The position numbers and the translations under genes were made by a program. Shown piece by piece: positions 31,102 to 40,212 of a DNA stretch of 64,000 bases (positions within the stretch are counted from its first letter, which is position 1; the number at the start of each line of letters is the position of its first letter). The stretch spans positions 2,542,001 through 2,606,000 of the forward strand of contig NZ_CP039290.1 in the NCBI RefSeq assembly GCF_004798705.1. The letters run 5' to 3'. The stretch comes from Arthrobacter sp. PAMC25564 (lineage in GTDB: Bacteria > Actinomycetota > Actinomycetes > Actinomycetales > Micrococcaceae). The notes beneath the pieces are model-generated. The model worked only from the letters and a program-made list of their open reading frames with translations, was not told the DNA's origin and ran no database searches.

Positions 31102-31950
31102 CTAGGGCACGGTGAGGAAGTCGATGACCTCCTCCACCCGGCCCAGCAGGGAAGGTTCGAGGTCGGCGTAGCTGCGGACAGCGCCGAGGAGCTTCTGCCA
31201 GCCCAGCCCGATGTCCTCCTTGGTGCTGTGCGGCCAGCCGAAGGCCGTCAGGATGCCGGTCTTCCAGTCCATCCCGCGCGGGATCACCGGCCACTGCTCA
31301 ATGCCCAGGACTGCGGGGCGGATGGCCTGCCAGACGTCCACATAGGGGTGGCCCACGATCAGCACGTTCCCTGCGGCGCCAGGGGAGGCCATGACCGCGG
31401 CCGCAATCCTGGATTCCTTGGAATCCGGCACAAGGTGGTCCACCAGCACCCCGAGCCGCCGGCCCGGGCCCGGGCGGAAGGCCGCCACGGCGCCGGCGAG
31501 GTCATCAATGCCGTGCAGCGGCTCGACCACAATGCCTTCCACCCGGAGGTCGTCGCCCCAGACCCTTTCGACGAGTTCGGCGTCGTGTTTGCCTTCCACC
31601 CAGATCCGGCTGGCCTTCGCCACCTGGGCGCGCTGGCCCTCAACCCGGACCGATCCCGAGGCAGTGCGGGTGGGAGCGGGGGCCGGGTTCTTCCGGGGTG
31701 CCGGGGGCATCAGGCGGATGGGCTGGCCGTCCAGCAGGAAACCGAAACCCAGCTGGAAGGACCGGGACTTGCCCCGGCGGTCCTCGAGGGCCACGACATG
31801 CATCCCGCCGGACTTCTCGACGCGCGTGACCGCGCCGACCCAGCCGGTCTGCACTTCCTCGAGCACCATGTCCCGTTCCACCGGAACCTCGGGGAGTTGC
31901 GTCTTGGCGGGAGCGGACAGGTCCTGGGGTCCCCAGTTCTGGTACGACAT
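31102..31950 (-). CDS. DUF3097 family protein
   Basis: 282 residues, an actinobacterial family of unknown function with a Toprim-like middle: VEGKHDAELVERVWGDDLR, EPLHGIDDLAGAV and LGVLVDHLVPDSKESR carry conserved acidic residues like those of nucleases and primases. N-terminal SQLGF-type small beta region with LEDRRGKSRSFQLGFGFLL. In relatives it commonly lies upstream of hrcA on the opposite strand, as here. Biochemical role unproven. Confidence 0.88.
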   Translation of the reverse strand: MSYQNWGPQDLSAPAKTQLPEVPVERDMVLEEVQTGWVGAVTRVEKSGGMHVVALEDRRGKSRSFQLGFGFLLDGQPIRLMPPAPRKNPAPAPTRTASGSVRVEGQRAQVAKASRIWVEGKHDAELVERVWGDDLRVEGIVVEPLHGIDDLAGAVAAFRPGPGRRLGVLVDHLVPDSKESRIAAAVMASPGAAGNVLIVGHPYVDVWQAIRPAVLGIEQWPVIPRGMDWKTGILTAFGWPHSTKEDIGLGWQKLLGAVRSYADLEPSLLGRVEEVIDFLTVP

Positions 31951-32111
31951 CTCTTACACACTGCTTTGCACTCGGAATGTACGGCGGTCAGGGAAACGAT
32001 CGAGGGGCGGCCGGGCTGTGCCCGGAAACAGCTACGCCCGGAAACACCAGCCCGGGAGTAACGCCCGGAGCGAATCCAATGCTAACAACGCGGCGACTCA
32101 TATTAGACTGG

Positions 32112-32138
32112 TTAGCACTTAGGTATGTCGAGTGCTAA
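32112..32138. promoter_or_regulatory. CIRCE operator
   Basis: TTAGCACTT-N9-GAGTGCTAA matches the HrcA operator consensus TTAGCACTC-N9-GAGTGCTAA with one mismatch. A TAGACT -10-like box at 32104-32109 lies just upstream, so HrcA bound here would block its own transcript. Autoregulation is known for the family. Confidence 0.93.
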
Positions 32139-32206
32139 CCGCGGGCCGCTTTTACCGGCAGGCGGCGGGCGGCACCGCATGCGGGAAAGCCGATTGGAGG
32201 TGGAGC

Positions 32207-33220
32207 GTGAGCGAACCGCGCAAACTCGAAGTGCTGCGCGCCATCGTGGAGGACTACGTCCATTCCCGCGAGCCCGTTGGCTCCAAGGCACTCGTTGAAC
32301 GGCACCACCTCGGCGTGTCCAGCGCCACCATCCGCAACGACATGGCCGCCTTGGAAGACGAGGGACTGATCACGGCCCCGCACACCAGTGCCGGACGGAT
32401 CCCCACGGACAAGGGCTACCGGCTCTTCGTGGACCAGATTTCGGCGGTCAAGCGGCTTTCCCCCGCGGAACGCCGTGCGATCCAGGCGTTGCTGGAGGGC
32501 TCGGACGACCTCGACGACGTGCTGGACCGGACCGTCCGGCTGCTCGCGCAGCTGACCAACCAGGTCGCCGTCGTGCAGTATCCGCATCTGAGCCGCGCCC
32601 GCGTGCGGCATATCGAATTTGTGCTGCTCGCGCCCCGGAAGGTGCTGGCCGTGCTGATTGCGGATACCGGCAAGGTGGAACAGCGCATCATCGACATCGG
32701 CCGGGACCTGCCCGACGACGCCCTCGCGGAGCTGCGGAACCAGTTCCTCGGCAGCCTGTCCGGCACCCCGCTGAACCTGCTGCCGCAGAACCTGCAGGCC
32801 GTCGTCGCGAGCTGCCAGCCGGTCCGGCGCGCCGCGGCCCAGTCGCTGGCCCGCGGCCTCGAAGCCCTTGCCGCCAGCAGCCGCGAAGAGCGCATGGTGA
32901 TGGCCGGGACGGCGAACCTTGCCCGTTCCAACGTTGATTTCCCGCTGAGCATCGGCCCGGTGCTCGAAGCGCTGGAAGAGCAGGTGGTCATGCTCCGCCT
33001 GCTCAGCGAGATGGCCGAGGACCCGCGCGGCGTGACGGTGAGCATCGGACGGGAAAACCCGTATGACGGGCTGGCCGAGGCCTCCGTGGTCGCGACGGGT
33101 TACGGCCCGGATGCCACGGCCAAGGTCGGCGTGCTGGGCCCCACGCGGATGGACTATCCAACCACCATGGCGGCCGTCCGTGCGGTGGCCCGCTACCTTT
33201 CGAGGATCCTCGGACCCTGA
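32207..33220 (+). CDS. hrcA: heat-inducible transcription repressor HrcA
   Basis: 337 residues. Winged-helix N-terminus (RKLEVLRAIVEDYVHSREPV, SSATIRNDMAALEDEGLI) and the GAF-like/dimer domain (FVLLAPRKVLAVLIADTGKV). Represses groE and its own operon through CIRCE, and loses activity on heat stress. GTG at 32207 with GGAGG at 32196-32200; the open frame further upstream crosses CIRCE and is not coding. dnaJ follows 122 nt downstream. Confidence 0.97.
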   Translation: MSEPRKLEVLRAIVEDYVHSREPVGSKALVERHHLGVSSATIRNDMAALEDEGLITAPHTSAGRIPTDKGYRLFVDQISAVKRLSPAERRAIQALLEGSDDLDDVLDRTVRLLAQLTNQVAVVQYPHLSRARVRHIEFVLLAPRKVLAVLIADTGKVEQRIIDIGRDLPDDALAELRNQFLGSLSGTPLNLLPQNLQAVVASCQPVRRAAAQSLARGLEALAASSREERMVMAGTANLARSNVDFPLSIGPVLEALEEQVVMLRLLSEMAEDPRGVTVSIGRENPYDGLAEASVVATGYGPDATAKVGVLGPTRMDYPTTMAAVRAVARYLSRILGP

Positions 33221-33342
33221 AGAACCGGCCCTGAAGCGCCGGGACGGCTCAGCCGGCAGCGCCGCGGGCCGTCGCACACTGGACTTTTTGCCCCTTACCG
33301 GCAGTACAACACCGGCAGTACAACGAGGAAGAGAAACGAACT

Positions 33343-34470
33343 TTGAGCAGCCATTACGACGTTCTTGGAGTCTCCCGCGAAGCGACGGGGGAAGAGATCA
33401 AAAAGGCTTACCGCAAGCTGGCACGGAACCTGCACCCGGACGTGAACCCCGGGGATGATGCCTCTGACCGTTTCAAGGCGGTCACGCACGCCTACGAGGT
33501 GCTGTCCGATCCGCAGAAACGCCGGATCTACGACACCACCGGCAATGAAAACGGCACCGACAACGGCTTCGGCGGCGGCAGCTACTCCGGCCAGGGCTTC
33601 GCCTTCCAGGACATCTTCGAGACCTTCTTCGGCGCCGGCGGCCAGTCCGGCCCGGCGTCCAGGGTCCGCCGCGGCCAGGACGCCCTGATCAGCGTGCGGA
33701 TCGACCTGCGTGACGCCGTGTTCGGCGTCAACAAGAAGCTCGAAGTCGACACCGCCGTCACCTGCCCCACCTGCGAAGGCTCCTGCTGCCGCGATGGCAG
33801 CCACCCGGAACGCTGCGACATCTGCGGCGGCAGCGGCCAGGTCCAGCGAGCCGTCCGCTCCATCCTCGGCCAGGTCATGACCACCGCCCCCTGCGGCACC
33901 TGCGAGGGCTTCGGCACGGTCATCAAGGATCCCTGCAACGAGTGCAGCGGCCAGGGCCGGATCCGCAGCCGCCGTTCCCTGACCGTCAAGGTTCCGGCCG
34001 GCGTCGCCACCGGAACGCGCATCCAGCTTTCGGGTCAGGGCGAGGCGGGCCCCGCCGGCGGCCCCGCCGGCGACCTCTACGTGGAGATCCGGGTCAACAA
34101 CGACGCCACCTACGTCCGCGAGGGCGATGACCTGCACGCCAGCCTCAACATTCCGATGACGGCCGCCGCCCTCGGCACCGAGCTCAGCCTCGACACCTTC
34201 GACGGTCCGCAGGAGATTGATGTCAAGGCTGGTACCCAGTCCGGCGAGGTCATCACCCTGCGCGGACTCGGCGTCACCCACCTGCGCGGCTACGGCCGCG
34301 GAGACCTCAAGGTCCACCTCCAGGTGGATACCCCGGCCAAGCTCGACGGCGCCCAGGAAGACCTGCTCCGGCAGCTCGCCAAGCTGCGCGGCGAACAGTT
34401 CACCGAGGGCAAGCTCGCCGCCAGCGGCGGCGTGTTCGCCAAGCTCCGGGACCGGCTCGGGAACCTGTAG
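33343..34470 (+). CDS. dnaJ: chaperone DnaJ (second actinobacterial type)
   Basis: 375 residues. J domain with the HPD motif (NLHPDVNPGDD), a Gly/Phe segment, a Cys-rich zinc domain of four CxxC repeats (first repeat CPTCEGSCC, as in actinobacterial DnaJ2), and C-terminal substrate domains. Stimulates DnaK ATPase. TTG start with GAGGAAGAG upstream. Linked to hrcA rather than dnaK-grpE, which marks the DnaJ2 copy; rsmE starts 2 nt later. Confidence 0.96.
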   Translation: MSSHYDVLGVSREATGEEIKKAYRKLARNLHPDVNPGDDASDRFKAVTHAYEVLSDPQKRRIYDTTGNENGTDNGFGGGSYSGQGFAFQDIFETFFGAGGQSGPASRVRRGQDALISVRIDLRDAVFGVNKKLEVDTAVTCPTCEGSCCRDGSHPERCDICGGSGQVQRAVRSILGQVMTTAPCGTCEGFGTVIKDPCNECSGQGRIRSRRSLTVKVPAGVATGTRIQLSGQGEAGPAGGPAGDLYVEIRVNNDATYVREGDDLHASLNIPMTAAALGTELSLDTFDGPQEIDVKAGTQSGEVITLRGLGVTHLRGYGRGDLKVHLQVDTPAKLDGAQEDLLRQLAKLRGEQFTEGKLAASGGVFAKLRDRLGNL

Positions 34471-34472
34471 CG

Positions 34473-35258
34473 GTGAGCAACCCGGTCTTCTTCACCGCCC
34501 CAGGGACCCTCGATGCGCAGGTCCCCGGTTCGACCTTCCGCCTGGAGGGAGCCGAGGCCCGCCACGCGGTCACCGTAAAGCGTCTCGCCGTCGGTGAGAC
34601 TGTGGACGTCGCCGACGGCGCGGGCAAGCGGCTCACCGGCACCGTGACCGCCGCCGCACCCGGCGCGTTGACCGTGGAGTGCGCGGACCTCGCCGTGGAA
34701 CCCCGGCCTGATGTCCGGCTGGTCCTCGTGCAGGCCCTCGCCAAGGGCGACCGCGACGAGCTCGCGGCCGAGACCGCCACCGAGCTGGGCATCGACGCGG
34801 TCGTCCCCTGGCAGGCGGAGCGTTCCATCGTCCGGTGGAAGGCCGAGCGGGCCGTGAAGGCCCACGCCAAATGGCAGTCGGTCGTCACGGCTGCTGCGAA
34901 ACAGGCGCGGCGGGCCTGGATCCCGGAGGTGCGGGCCGCCGTCGACGGCCCCGGCCTGCAGGCGGCCGTGGCCGCCGCGGACCTCGCGGTCATCCTGCAC
35001 GAAGATGCCGTACGGCCCCTGCGCCAGGTGCTCGAGGCCTGGGCGGACGGTCCGGGGTCCGACGGCGGCAACCCCGCCGGGCTGCCACGGGAAGTCCTGC
35101 TGATTGTGGGCCCGGAAGGTGGCATCAGCCCGCGGGAGGTGACGCGGCTGTGCGACGCCGGTGCCGTCACGGCGTTACTGGGCCACCACGTGCTGCGCTC
35201 ATCCACCGCCGGACCCGCCGCGACCGTGCTGGCGAGCGATATCCTGGGCCGCTGGTAG
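34473..35258 (+). CDS. rsmE: 16S rRNA (uracil1498-N3)-methyltransferase
   Basis: 261 residues, SPOUT-class methyltransferase. N-terminal PUA-like part (LEGAEARHAVTVKRL) and C-terminal knotted SAM site (LIVGPEGGISPREV, HHVLRSSTAGPAATV). GTG start 2 nt after dnaJ, giving an hrcA-dnaJ-rsmE operon as is frequent in actinobacteria and Firmicutes. Confidence 0.96.
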   Translation: MSNPVFFTAPGTLDAQVPGSTFRLEGAEARHAVTVKRLAVGETVDVADGAGKRLTGTVTAAAPGALTVECADLAVEPRPDVRLVLVQALAKGDRDELAAETATELGIDAVVPWQAERSIVRWKAERAVKAHAKWQSVVTAAAKQARRAWIPEVRAAVDGPGLQAAVAAADLAVILHEDAVRPLRQVLEAWADGPGSDGGNPAGLPREVLLIVGPEGGISPREVTRLCDAGAVTALLGHHVLRSSTAGPAATVLASDILGRW

Positions 35259-35281
35259 CGGGGCCGGGCGGTTCCTGACGG

Positions 35282-36367
35282 CTACTTGACGGTGAAACCG
35301 CGGGTGTCGACATTGAGATCCTGGGCCGGGTTCCCCGCTTCGAGCTGGGACACGCGGACCTCGTAGTTTCCCGGGCCGAGGCTCGCCGAGATGTTGAACA
35401 CGCCAGACTGGGCGGTGTCGCTGGCTGCGGCGGCGGTGCCGTTCAGATAGGGGGCCTTCACACTGCCATCGACCCGCAGGATCTCCCAGCGCAGTTTCCC
35501 GCCCGGAACGGTGCTCCGGCCGGTGATCCTGACGGTGCCGTCGTCCACCGACGTCCCTTCCTGGGGATCAATGATCCACACGGGAGCGACCATCCCCACG
35601 CCCCGGGAGGTCGGCGAGCCCAGCCGGACATGGTTGAAGGCGACGTAGTCGGTGTGCCCGTCAACGAGCACCACCACCTGTATCTGCTGCCCCGAGTCGA
35701 TAAGTCCTGCGCTGGCCGCGGCCGCAGTGGCGGTGTAGACAAGCTGCTGGACGGCGTGCTCGGCCATCGCCGCATCCACATTGGAGTTGAAGGCGTCAGC
35801 GGACACGTCCACGGTAATCACATTCTTGCCGGAAATGGAGGTGGCCAGTTTCTTCGGGTTCTGCCACGGCGTGAAGTAGTCCGGGTCGAGCGGTTTCTGG
35901 GACATCATCACCTTCAGGGCCCGCGTGACGGGGTTCTCCTGTTCGGGCACATCACGGAACTCGCGGTAGAGGAATACGTTGTCATTGCTCCGGCCAATCC
36001 AGTAGACCGGGGCTTTGTTGGAGGCCTGGGTGGTTTCCAGCGGTGCGCTGGTGGTCGGTGCGCCGGCGGATGCCGAGGCGGGAATGAGTTCGGACGGGCT
36101 GCCGGAGTTCGTGATGCCGCCCTGCGGCGTCGCCACGCAGCCGGACAGCACAAGGGTGGCAGGCAGCATCAGCGCCAGCGCGACGCCGCGGACGCGGCCC
36201 GCAACTGACTGATCAACTCCACGCTGCCTGATGCCATTGTCCCTTCGCGTACAGCCGCGGTCAGCGGCGATGATCCGTTTCCAGCCGTCGAAGACGGCCC
36301 GCGGCCGCCCGTCTTTCCCTTCCGGGAGACCGGCCGGGCGGCCGTGGGGCCAGCCGGATTCCAGCAT
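35282..36367 (-). CDS. GerMN-domain lipoprotein, start uncertain
   Basis: Secreted lipoprotein: hydrophobic VALALMLPATLVLSGC carries the lipobox (Cys at 36137-36139), followed by a Ser/Ala/Thr-rich linker, a GerMN domain (VTRALKVMMSQKP, ITVDVSADAF, QQLVYTATAA) and a Gmad2 Ig-like domain (WIIDPQEGTSVDDGTVRITG). The role is unknown, possibly cell envelope. No start codon lies directly before the signal peptide: the nearest in-frame ATG inside it (36169) is too late, and the next (36367) gives a 60-residue arginine-rich extension. A frame change or unusual start is possible. Confidence 0.8.
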   Translation of the reverse strand: MLESGWPHGRPAGLPEGKDGRPRAVFDGWKRIIAADRGCTRRDNGIRQRGVDQSVAGRVRGVALALMLPATLVLSGCVATPQGGITNSGSPSELIPASASAGAPTTSAPLETTQASNKAPVYWIGRSNDNVFLYREFRDVPEQENPVTRALKVMMSQKPLDPDYFTPWQNPKKLATSISGKNVITVDVSADAFNSNVDAAMAEHAVQQLVYTATAAAASAGLIDSGQQIQVVVLVDGHTDYVAFNHVRLGSPTSRGVGMVAPVWIIDPQEGTSVDDGTVRITGRSTVPGGKLRWEILRVDGSVKAPYLNGTAAAASDTAQSGVFNISASLGPGNYEVRVSQLEAGNPAQDLNVDTRGFTVK

Positions 36368-36505
36368 GGCATACGGACCCGGCGCGAAACCGCGGATTCG
36401 GCCGGCCGCCCGGAACTGCAACGGGAACGATATGCGGCCGATGCGAAGTTGAGACAAAGTGTCGGCCGGCACCGCCCCGCCGGCGGCTGCCCACGAGCGG
36501 ATTCT

Positions 36506-36548
36506 TACGTCATGTTTCGGGCCGTGACGTGTTGCGTCGCTGCGCGAC
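36506..36548. promoter_or_regulatory. inverted repeats upstream of flavin reductase
   Basis: ACGTCA (36507-36512) and TGACGT (36525-36530) form spaced inverted half sites, and GTCGC-TGC-GCGAC (36536-36548) is a perfect inverted repeat. Both lie within 120 nt upstream of the flavin reductase ATG. Possible operator sites; no regulator is adjacent. Confidence 0.3.
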
Positions 36549-36623
36549 TGTGCGTTTCAGCCGGGGTTGCGAAGCTGCGCCCGGGGTGGTTGATTGGGGC
36601 TACAAGCGTTGTAAGGACTCGCC

Positions 36624-37139
36624 ATGACGGAACACTCCGACCTCAGCCCGAAGAACCTCCGCCACATTCCCGGACACTTCGCCAGCGGGCTGACGGTGAT
36701 CACGGCAGCAACAAAGCACGGGCCGGCGGGGTTTACCTGCCAGCCCTTCTCATCCGTGTCGTTGGAGCCGGCCCTGGTCACTTTCAGCCCGGCACGGACC
36801 TCCAGCACATGGCCGCTGCTGCGCCAGGCCGGCCGGTTCACCGTGAACATCCTCCCGGCTGAACACCAGCACCTGGCGGCGCAGTTCGCCCGTTCCGGAG
36901 CGGACAAGTTCGCCGGTGTCGGCCATTCGCCGTCGCCGCTGGGCAACCCGGTCCTGGATCTGGCGCTGGGGTGGGTCGATTGCGAACTGCACCAGGAGTA
37001 CGACGGCGGCGACCACACCATTGTTGTGGCGGCCGTCCGGGCCCTGGGCGCCCGCACCGACGCCGAGCCCCTGCTCTTCTACAAGGGCAGCCATGTTGGC
37101 GTCCGGTCCCAGGCCGGGGCGCTGGAGAGCGTGGCATGA
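36624..37139 (+). CDS. flavin reductase family protein
   Basis: 171 residues of the FMN-binding split-barrel flavin reductase family (HpaC-like): HIPGHFASGLTVITAATKHG, PAGFTCQPFSSVSLEPALVT, and the C-terminal GRVxx-type region DHTIVVAAVRALGA. Such proteins make reduced flavin for two-component monooxygenases, or act as oxidoreductases by themselves. AAGGA 7 nt before the ATG. No monooxygenase adjoins it, so the partner is unknown. Confidence 0.88.
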   Translation: MTEHSDLSPKNLRHIPGHFASGLTVITAATKHGPAGFTCQPFSSVSLEPALVTFSPARTSSTWPLLRQAGRFTVNILPAEHQHLAAQFARSGADKFAGVGHSPSPLGNPVLDLALGWVDCELHQEYDGGDHTIVVAAVRALGARTDAEPLLFYKGSHVGVRSQAGALESVA

Positions 37140-37210
37140 CCATGCCTGGGCAGCCATCCGGCCGCGGGGGCCGCCGGATCCCGGCCGGCGTCGGGATCGC
37201 CGTGCTGGCG

Positions 37211-37216
37211 TAAGAT
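37211..37216 (+). promoter_or_regulatory. candidate -10 box of the phoH operon
   Basis: TAAGAT matches the -10 pattern well. It predicts a 5' leader of about 100 nt before the phoH ATG at 37326. Confidence 0.4.
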
Positions 37217-37325
37217 GGAAGGACCCGCTGTACCCGGAACCAAACGGCACGCACCGCCGTCGGACCGGACCAGGGGGCAGACCATTTCCGAACTGGAGGG
37301 GACCAGAGGCCCGCGGGCCAACACC

Positions 37326-38414
37326 ATGACTGAAGCAACGAACGGCAAGGCCCGGATCAGCGCCGGAGGGCGCACCGCAGGTGAATTTCCCCACTCCCTA
37401 CCAGGGCTGCGGACGGAGGTGGTCCTGTTCGATGACTCCGATCAGATGGTCCAGTCCCTCGGCAGCCATGACGAAGCCTTGCGTTTCATCGAAGGGCAGT
37501 TCCCGGCCGTCGACTTCCATGTCCGCGGGAACGAGCTCTCGATCAGCGGGCCGGCCGCCGATGTGCCGCGGATCATGCGCCTGCTCAACGAAGTGCGGGC
37601 TCTCGTCGCGCGGGGGACCATCATCACTCCTGCCCTGCTGAAGCAGCTCGTGTCGATGCTCCGCAGCCAGTCGTTGCAGAACCCGGTGGACGTCCTGACC
37701 ACCAACATCCTCTCCACCCGGGGCAAGACGATCCGGCCCAAGACGCTGAACCAGAAGAACTATGTGGACGCGATCGACGCCAACACCGTGATCTTCGGGA
37801 TCGGCCCGGCCGGCACCGGCAAGACCTATCTCGCCATGGCCAAGGCCGTCCAGGCCCTGCAGCAGAAGGAAGTCAGCCGGATCATCCTGACGCGTCCTGC
37901 CGTCGAGGCGGGGGAACGGCTCGGCTTCCTCCCGGGAACCCTCAGCGACAAGATCGATCCCTACCTGCGCCCGCTCTATGATGCCCTGCACGAAATGATG
38001 GATCCCGAGTCCATCCCGCGGCTGATCGCTGCCGGCACCATCGAGGTCGCACCGCTGGCCTACATGCGCGGACGTACGCTCAACGATGCCTTCATCATCC
38101 TGGACGAGGCGCAGAACACCACGCCGGAGCAGATGAAGATGTTCCTCACCCGCCTGGGCTTCGGCTCCAAGATGGTGGTCACCGGTGACGTAACCCAGGT
38201 GGACCTCCCGTTCGGCACCCGCTCGGGGCTGAGGATCGTCGAGGAGATCCTGCAGGGAATCGATGACGTCAACTTCAGCGTTCTCGATGCCTCCGATGTC
38301 GTCCGGCACCGCCTGGTGGGCGACATCGTCACCGCGTACAGCATCTGGGACGAAATCCAGAGAAACCGGGTCAAACACTCCGTTGCCCGCGACAAGCGGG
38401 GAGAACACGCATGA
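37326..38414 (+). CDS. phoH: PhoH-like ATPase (PhoL type)
   Basis: 362 residues. N-terminal RNA-binding KH-like region ([20 protein letters not shown]), then the PhoH ATPase: Walker [13 protein letters not shown], Walker [17 protein letters not shown]. The start at 37326 is preferred because the longer frame begins at a promoter-like TAAGAT. Members sit next to ybeY and are linked to ribosome or RNA metabolism. ybeY overlaps by 4 bp. Confidence 0.93.
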   Translation: MTEATNGKARISAGGRTAGEFPHSLPGLRTEVVLFDDSDQMVQSLGSHDEALRFIEGQFPAVDFHVRGNELSISGPAADVPRIMRLLNEVRALVARGTIITPALLKQLVSMLRSQSLQNPVDVLTTNILSTRGKTIRPKTLNQKNYVDAIDANTVIFGIGPAGTGKTYLAMAKAVQALQQKEVSRIILTRPAVEAGERLGFLPGTLSDKIDPYLRPLYDALHEMMDPESIPRLIAAGTIEVAPLAYMRGRTLNDAFIILDEAQNTTPEQMKMFLTRLGFGSKMVVTGDVTQVDLPFGTRSGLRIVEEILQGIDDVNFSVLDASDVVRHRLVGDIVTAYSIWDEIQRNRVKHSVARDKRGEHA

Positions 38415-38884
38415 GCATCGAGATCAACAACGAGTCCGGCATCGCCGTCGACGAAGCCCAGCTGGTGTCGCTGTCCCGGTTCATCTTCGAACGCCTCTTC
38501 ATCCATCCCCAGGCGGAGCTGTCCATCCTGCTGGTGGACGAACCCGCCATGGAGAAGCTGCACCTCGAACTGATGGATGAGCCCGGCTCCACCGATGTGC
38601 TCTCGGTCCCGATGGACGAGCTGACCCCGGGCACGCCGGACAAGCCGACTCCCCAGGGCATGCTCGGCGACATCGCCATCTGCCCCCAGGTGGCCGAGGT
38701 CCAGGCCCGGAACGCCGGCCACTCCACCCAGGACGAGATGCTGCTGCTGACCACGCACGGCATTTTGCACCTGCTGGGCTTTGACCATGCCGAGCCGGAG
38801 GAGAAGGAAGAAATGTTCGGGCTGCAGCGTGAACTCCTCTCCGCCTTCACCGGCAAGGAAGCCCCTGCAGAGACGATTCAGTGA
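38411..38884 (+). CDS. ybeY: endoribonuclease YbeY
   Basis: 157-residue zinc-dependent ribonuclease for 16S rRNA 3' maturation and ribosome quality control. The metal motif is THGILHLLGFDH (HxxxHxxxxxH), preceded by DEPGSTDVLSVPMDE. ATG overlaps the phoH stop (ATGA), and the next gene overlaps its own stop by 4 bp, so translation is coupled through the operon. Confidence 0.97.
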   Translation: MSIEINNESGIAVDEAQLVSLSRFIFERLFIHPQAELSILLVDEPAMEKLHLELMDEPGSTDVLSVPMDELTPGTPDKPTPQGMLGDIAICPQVAEVQARNAGHSTQDEMLLLTTHGILHLLGFDHAEPEEKEEMFGLQRELLSAFTGKEAPAETIQ

Positions 38885-40212
38885 CCCCACTGATCCTCGC
38901 CGGCATGGCGCTGGTGTTCCTCAGCTTTGCCGCGCTGCTTACCGCGGCCGAGTCCGCTTTCAATTTCCTTCCCCGGCATGATGCCGGACAGGCAATCCTG
39001 CACAGCCGCGGCACCGCGCTCAAACGCATCATGGCGCAGCCCGTGGCCCATATGCGTGCCCTGCGGTTCTGGCGGATCTGGTTCGAGATGGCCTCCGCCG
39101 TTGCCGTGACCGTGTTGCTGCACACCCTGCTGGACAATGCGTGGCTCGCCGGTCTCGCCGCCACCGGGATCATGGCACTGGTGGGGTTCGTGATCGTGGG
39201 AGTCTCCCCGCGGCAGCTGGGCCGGGTCCATTCCGCCGCCCTGGTCCGCTTCACCGCCCCGCTGATCCGTTCGCTCTGCGGAGTGCTGGGGCCGATCCCG
39301 GGCTGGCTGGTCAGCCTGGGCAGCACCGTGGCACCGGGTGCCCCGGCCGACAGCGAAGCGTTCTTCAGCGAAGAGGAATTCCGTGAACTCGTGGACCGCG
39401 CCACCGAGTCCGATGTGATCGAGGACAACGAGGCGGAGCTGATCCAGTCGGTCTTCGACTTCGGTGACACCCTGGTCCGCTCGGTCATGGTGCCCCGGAC
39501 GGACATCCTCTGCATCGACTCGGGTTCCACGCTGCACCGGGCGATGTCGCTGTTCCTGCGATCGGGGTATTCGCGGATCCCGGTCATCGGCGAAAACACC
39601 GACCAGATCCTGGGGATTGTGTACCTCAAGGACGTGGCCGCCGTGCTGCACCGGCTGGCCCCCGGGCAGGAGCCGCCCGTCGTCGACGCGCTGGCCCGCG
39701 AGGTGCGCTACGTGCCGGACTCCAAGCCGGTCAGCGAGCTGCTGCGCGAACTGCAGAAGGAATCCACGCACGTCGCGATCGTGATCGACGAATACGGCGG
39801 CACCGCCGGACTGGTCACCCTGGAGGACCTGATCGAAGAGATCGTCGGAGAGATCGTCGACGAGTATGACACCGAAAGCGCAGAGGCGGTGTCGCTGGGG
39901 GACGGAAGTTACCGCGTCAGCGCGCGCATGAGCGTCGATGACCTCGGCGAGCTCTTCAACATGGAGCTCGACGACGACGAAGTGGACACCGTCGGCGGCC
40001 TGCTCGCCAAGACGCTCGGACGGGTGCCCATCGTCGGCAGCACCGTCCAGGTCCACGGACTGTCCCTCCGGGCCGACCGGCTGGAGGGCCGACGGAACCG
40101 CGTCAGCCACATCATTGCGGCCGCCGTTCCAAAGGAAGAAACTGACCTTGAAGACCTTCTCGACGAGGCCGTACCGAACCAACAGGGAGTCCCACGTGAG
40201 CAAGCAGAATAA
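38881..40212 (+). CDS. hemolysin/CorC family CNNM-CBS membrane protein
   Basis: 443 residues. CNNM transmembrane domain with about four helices (LILAGMALVFLSFAALLTAAESAF at the start, in part), two CBS domains (VMVPRTDILCIDSGSTLHRA; IVIDEYGGTAGLVTLEDLIE) and a CorC_HlyC C-terminal domain (VGGLLAKTLGRVPIVGSTV). The family is linked to magnesium or cobalt efflux; the specific ion is not evident. GTG start overlapping ybeY by 4 bp; era starts inside its last 17 nt. Confidence 0.93.
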   Translation: MTPLILAGMALVFLSFAALLTAAESAFNFLPRHDAGQAILHSRGTALKRIMAQPVAHMRALRFWRIWFEMASAVAVTVLLHTLLDNAWLAGLAATGIMALVGFVIVGVSPRQLGRVHSAALVRFTAPLIRSLCGVLGPIPGWLVSLGSTVAPGAPADSEAFFSEEEFRELVDRATESDVIEDNEAELIQSVFDFGDTLVRSVMVPRTDILCIDSGSTLHRAMSLFLRSGYSRIPVIGENTDQILGIVYLKDVAAVLHRLAPGQEPPVVDALAREVRYVPDSKPVSELLRELQKESTHVAIVIDEYGGTAGLVTLEDLIEEIVGEIVDEYDTESAEAVSLGDGSYRVSARMSVDDLGELFNMELDDDEVDTVGGLLAKTLGRVPIVGSTVQVHGLSLRADRLEGRRNRVSHIIAAAVPKEETDLEDLLDEAVPNQQGVPREQAE

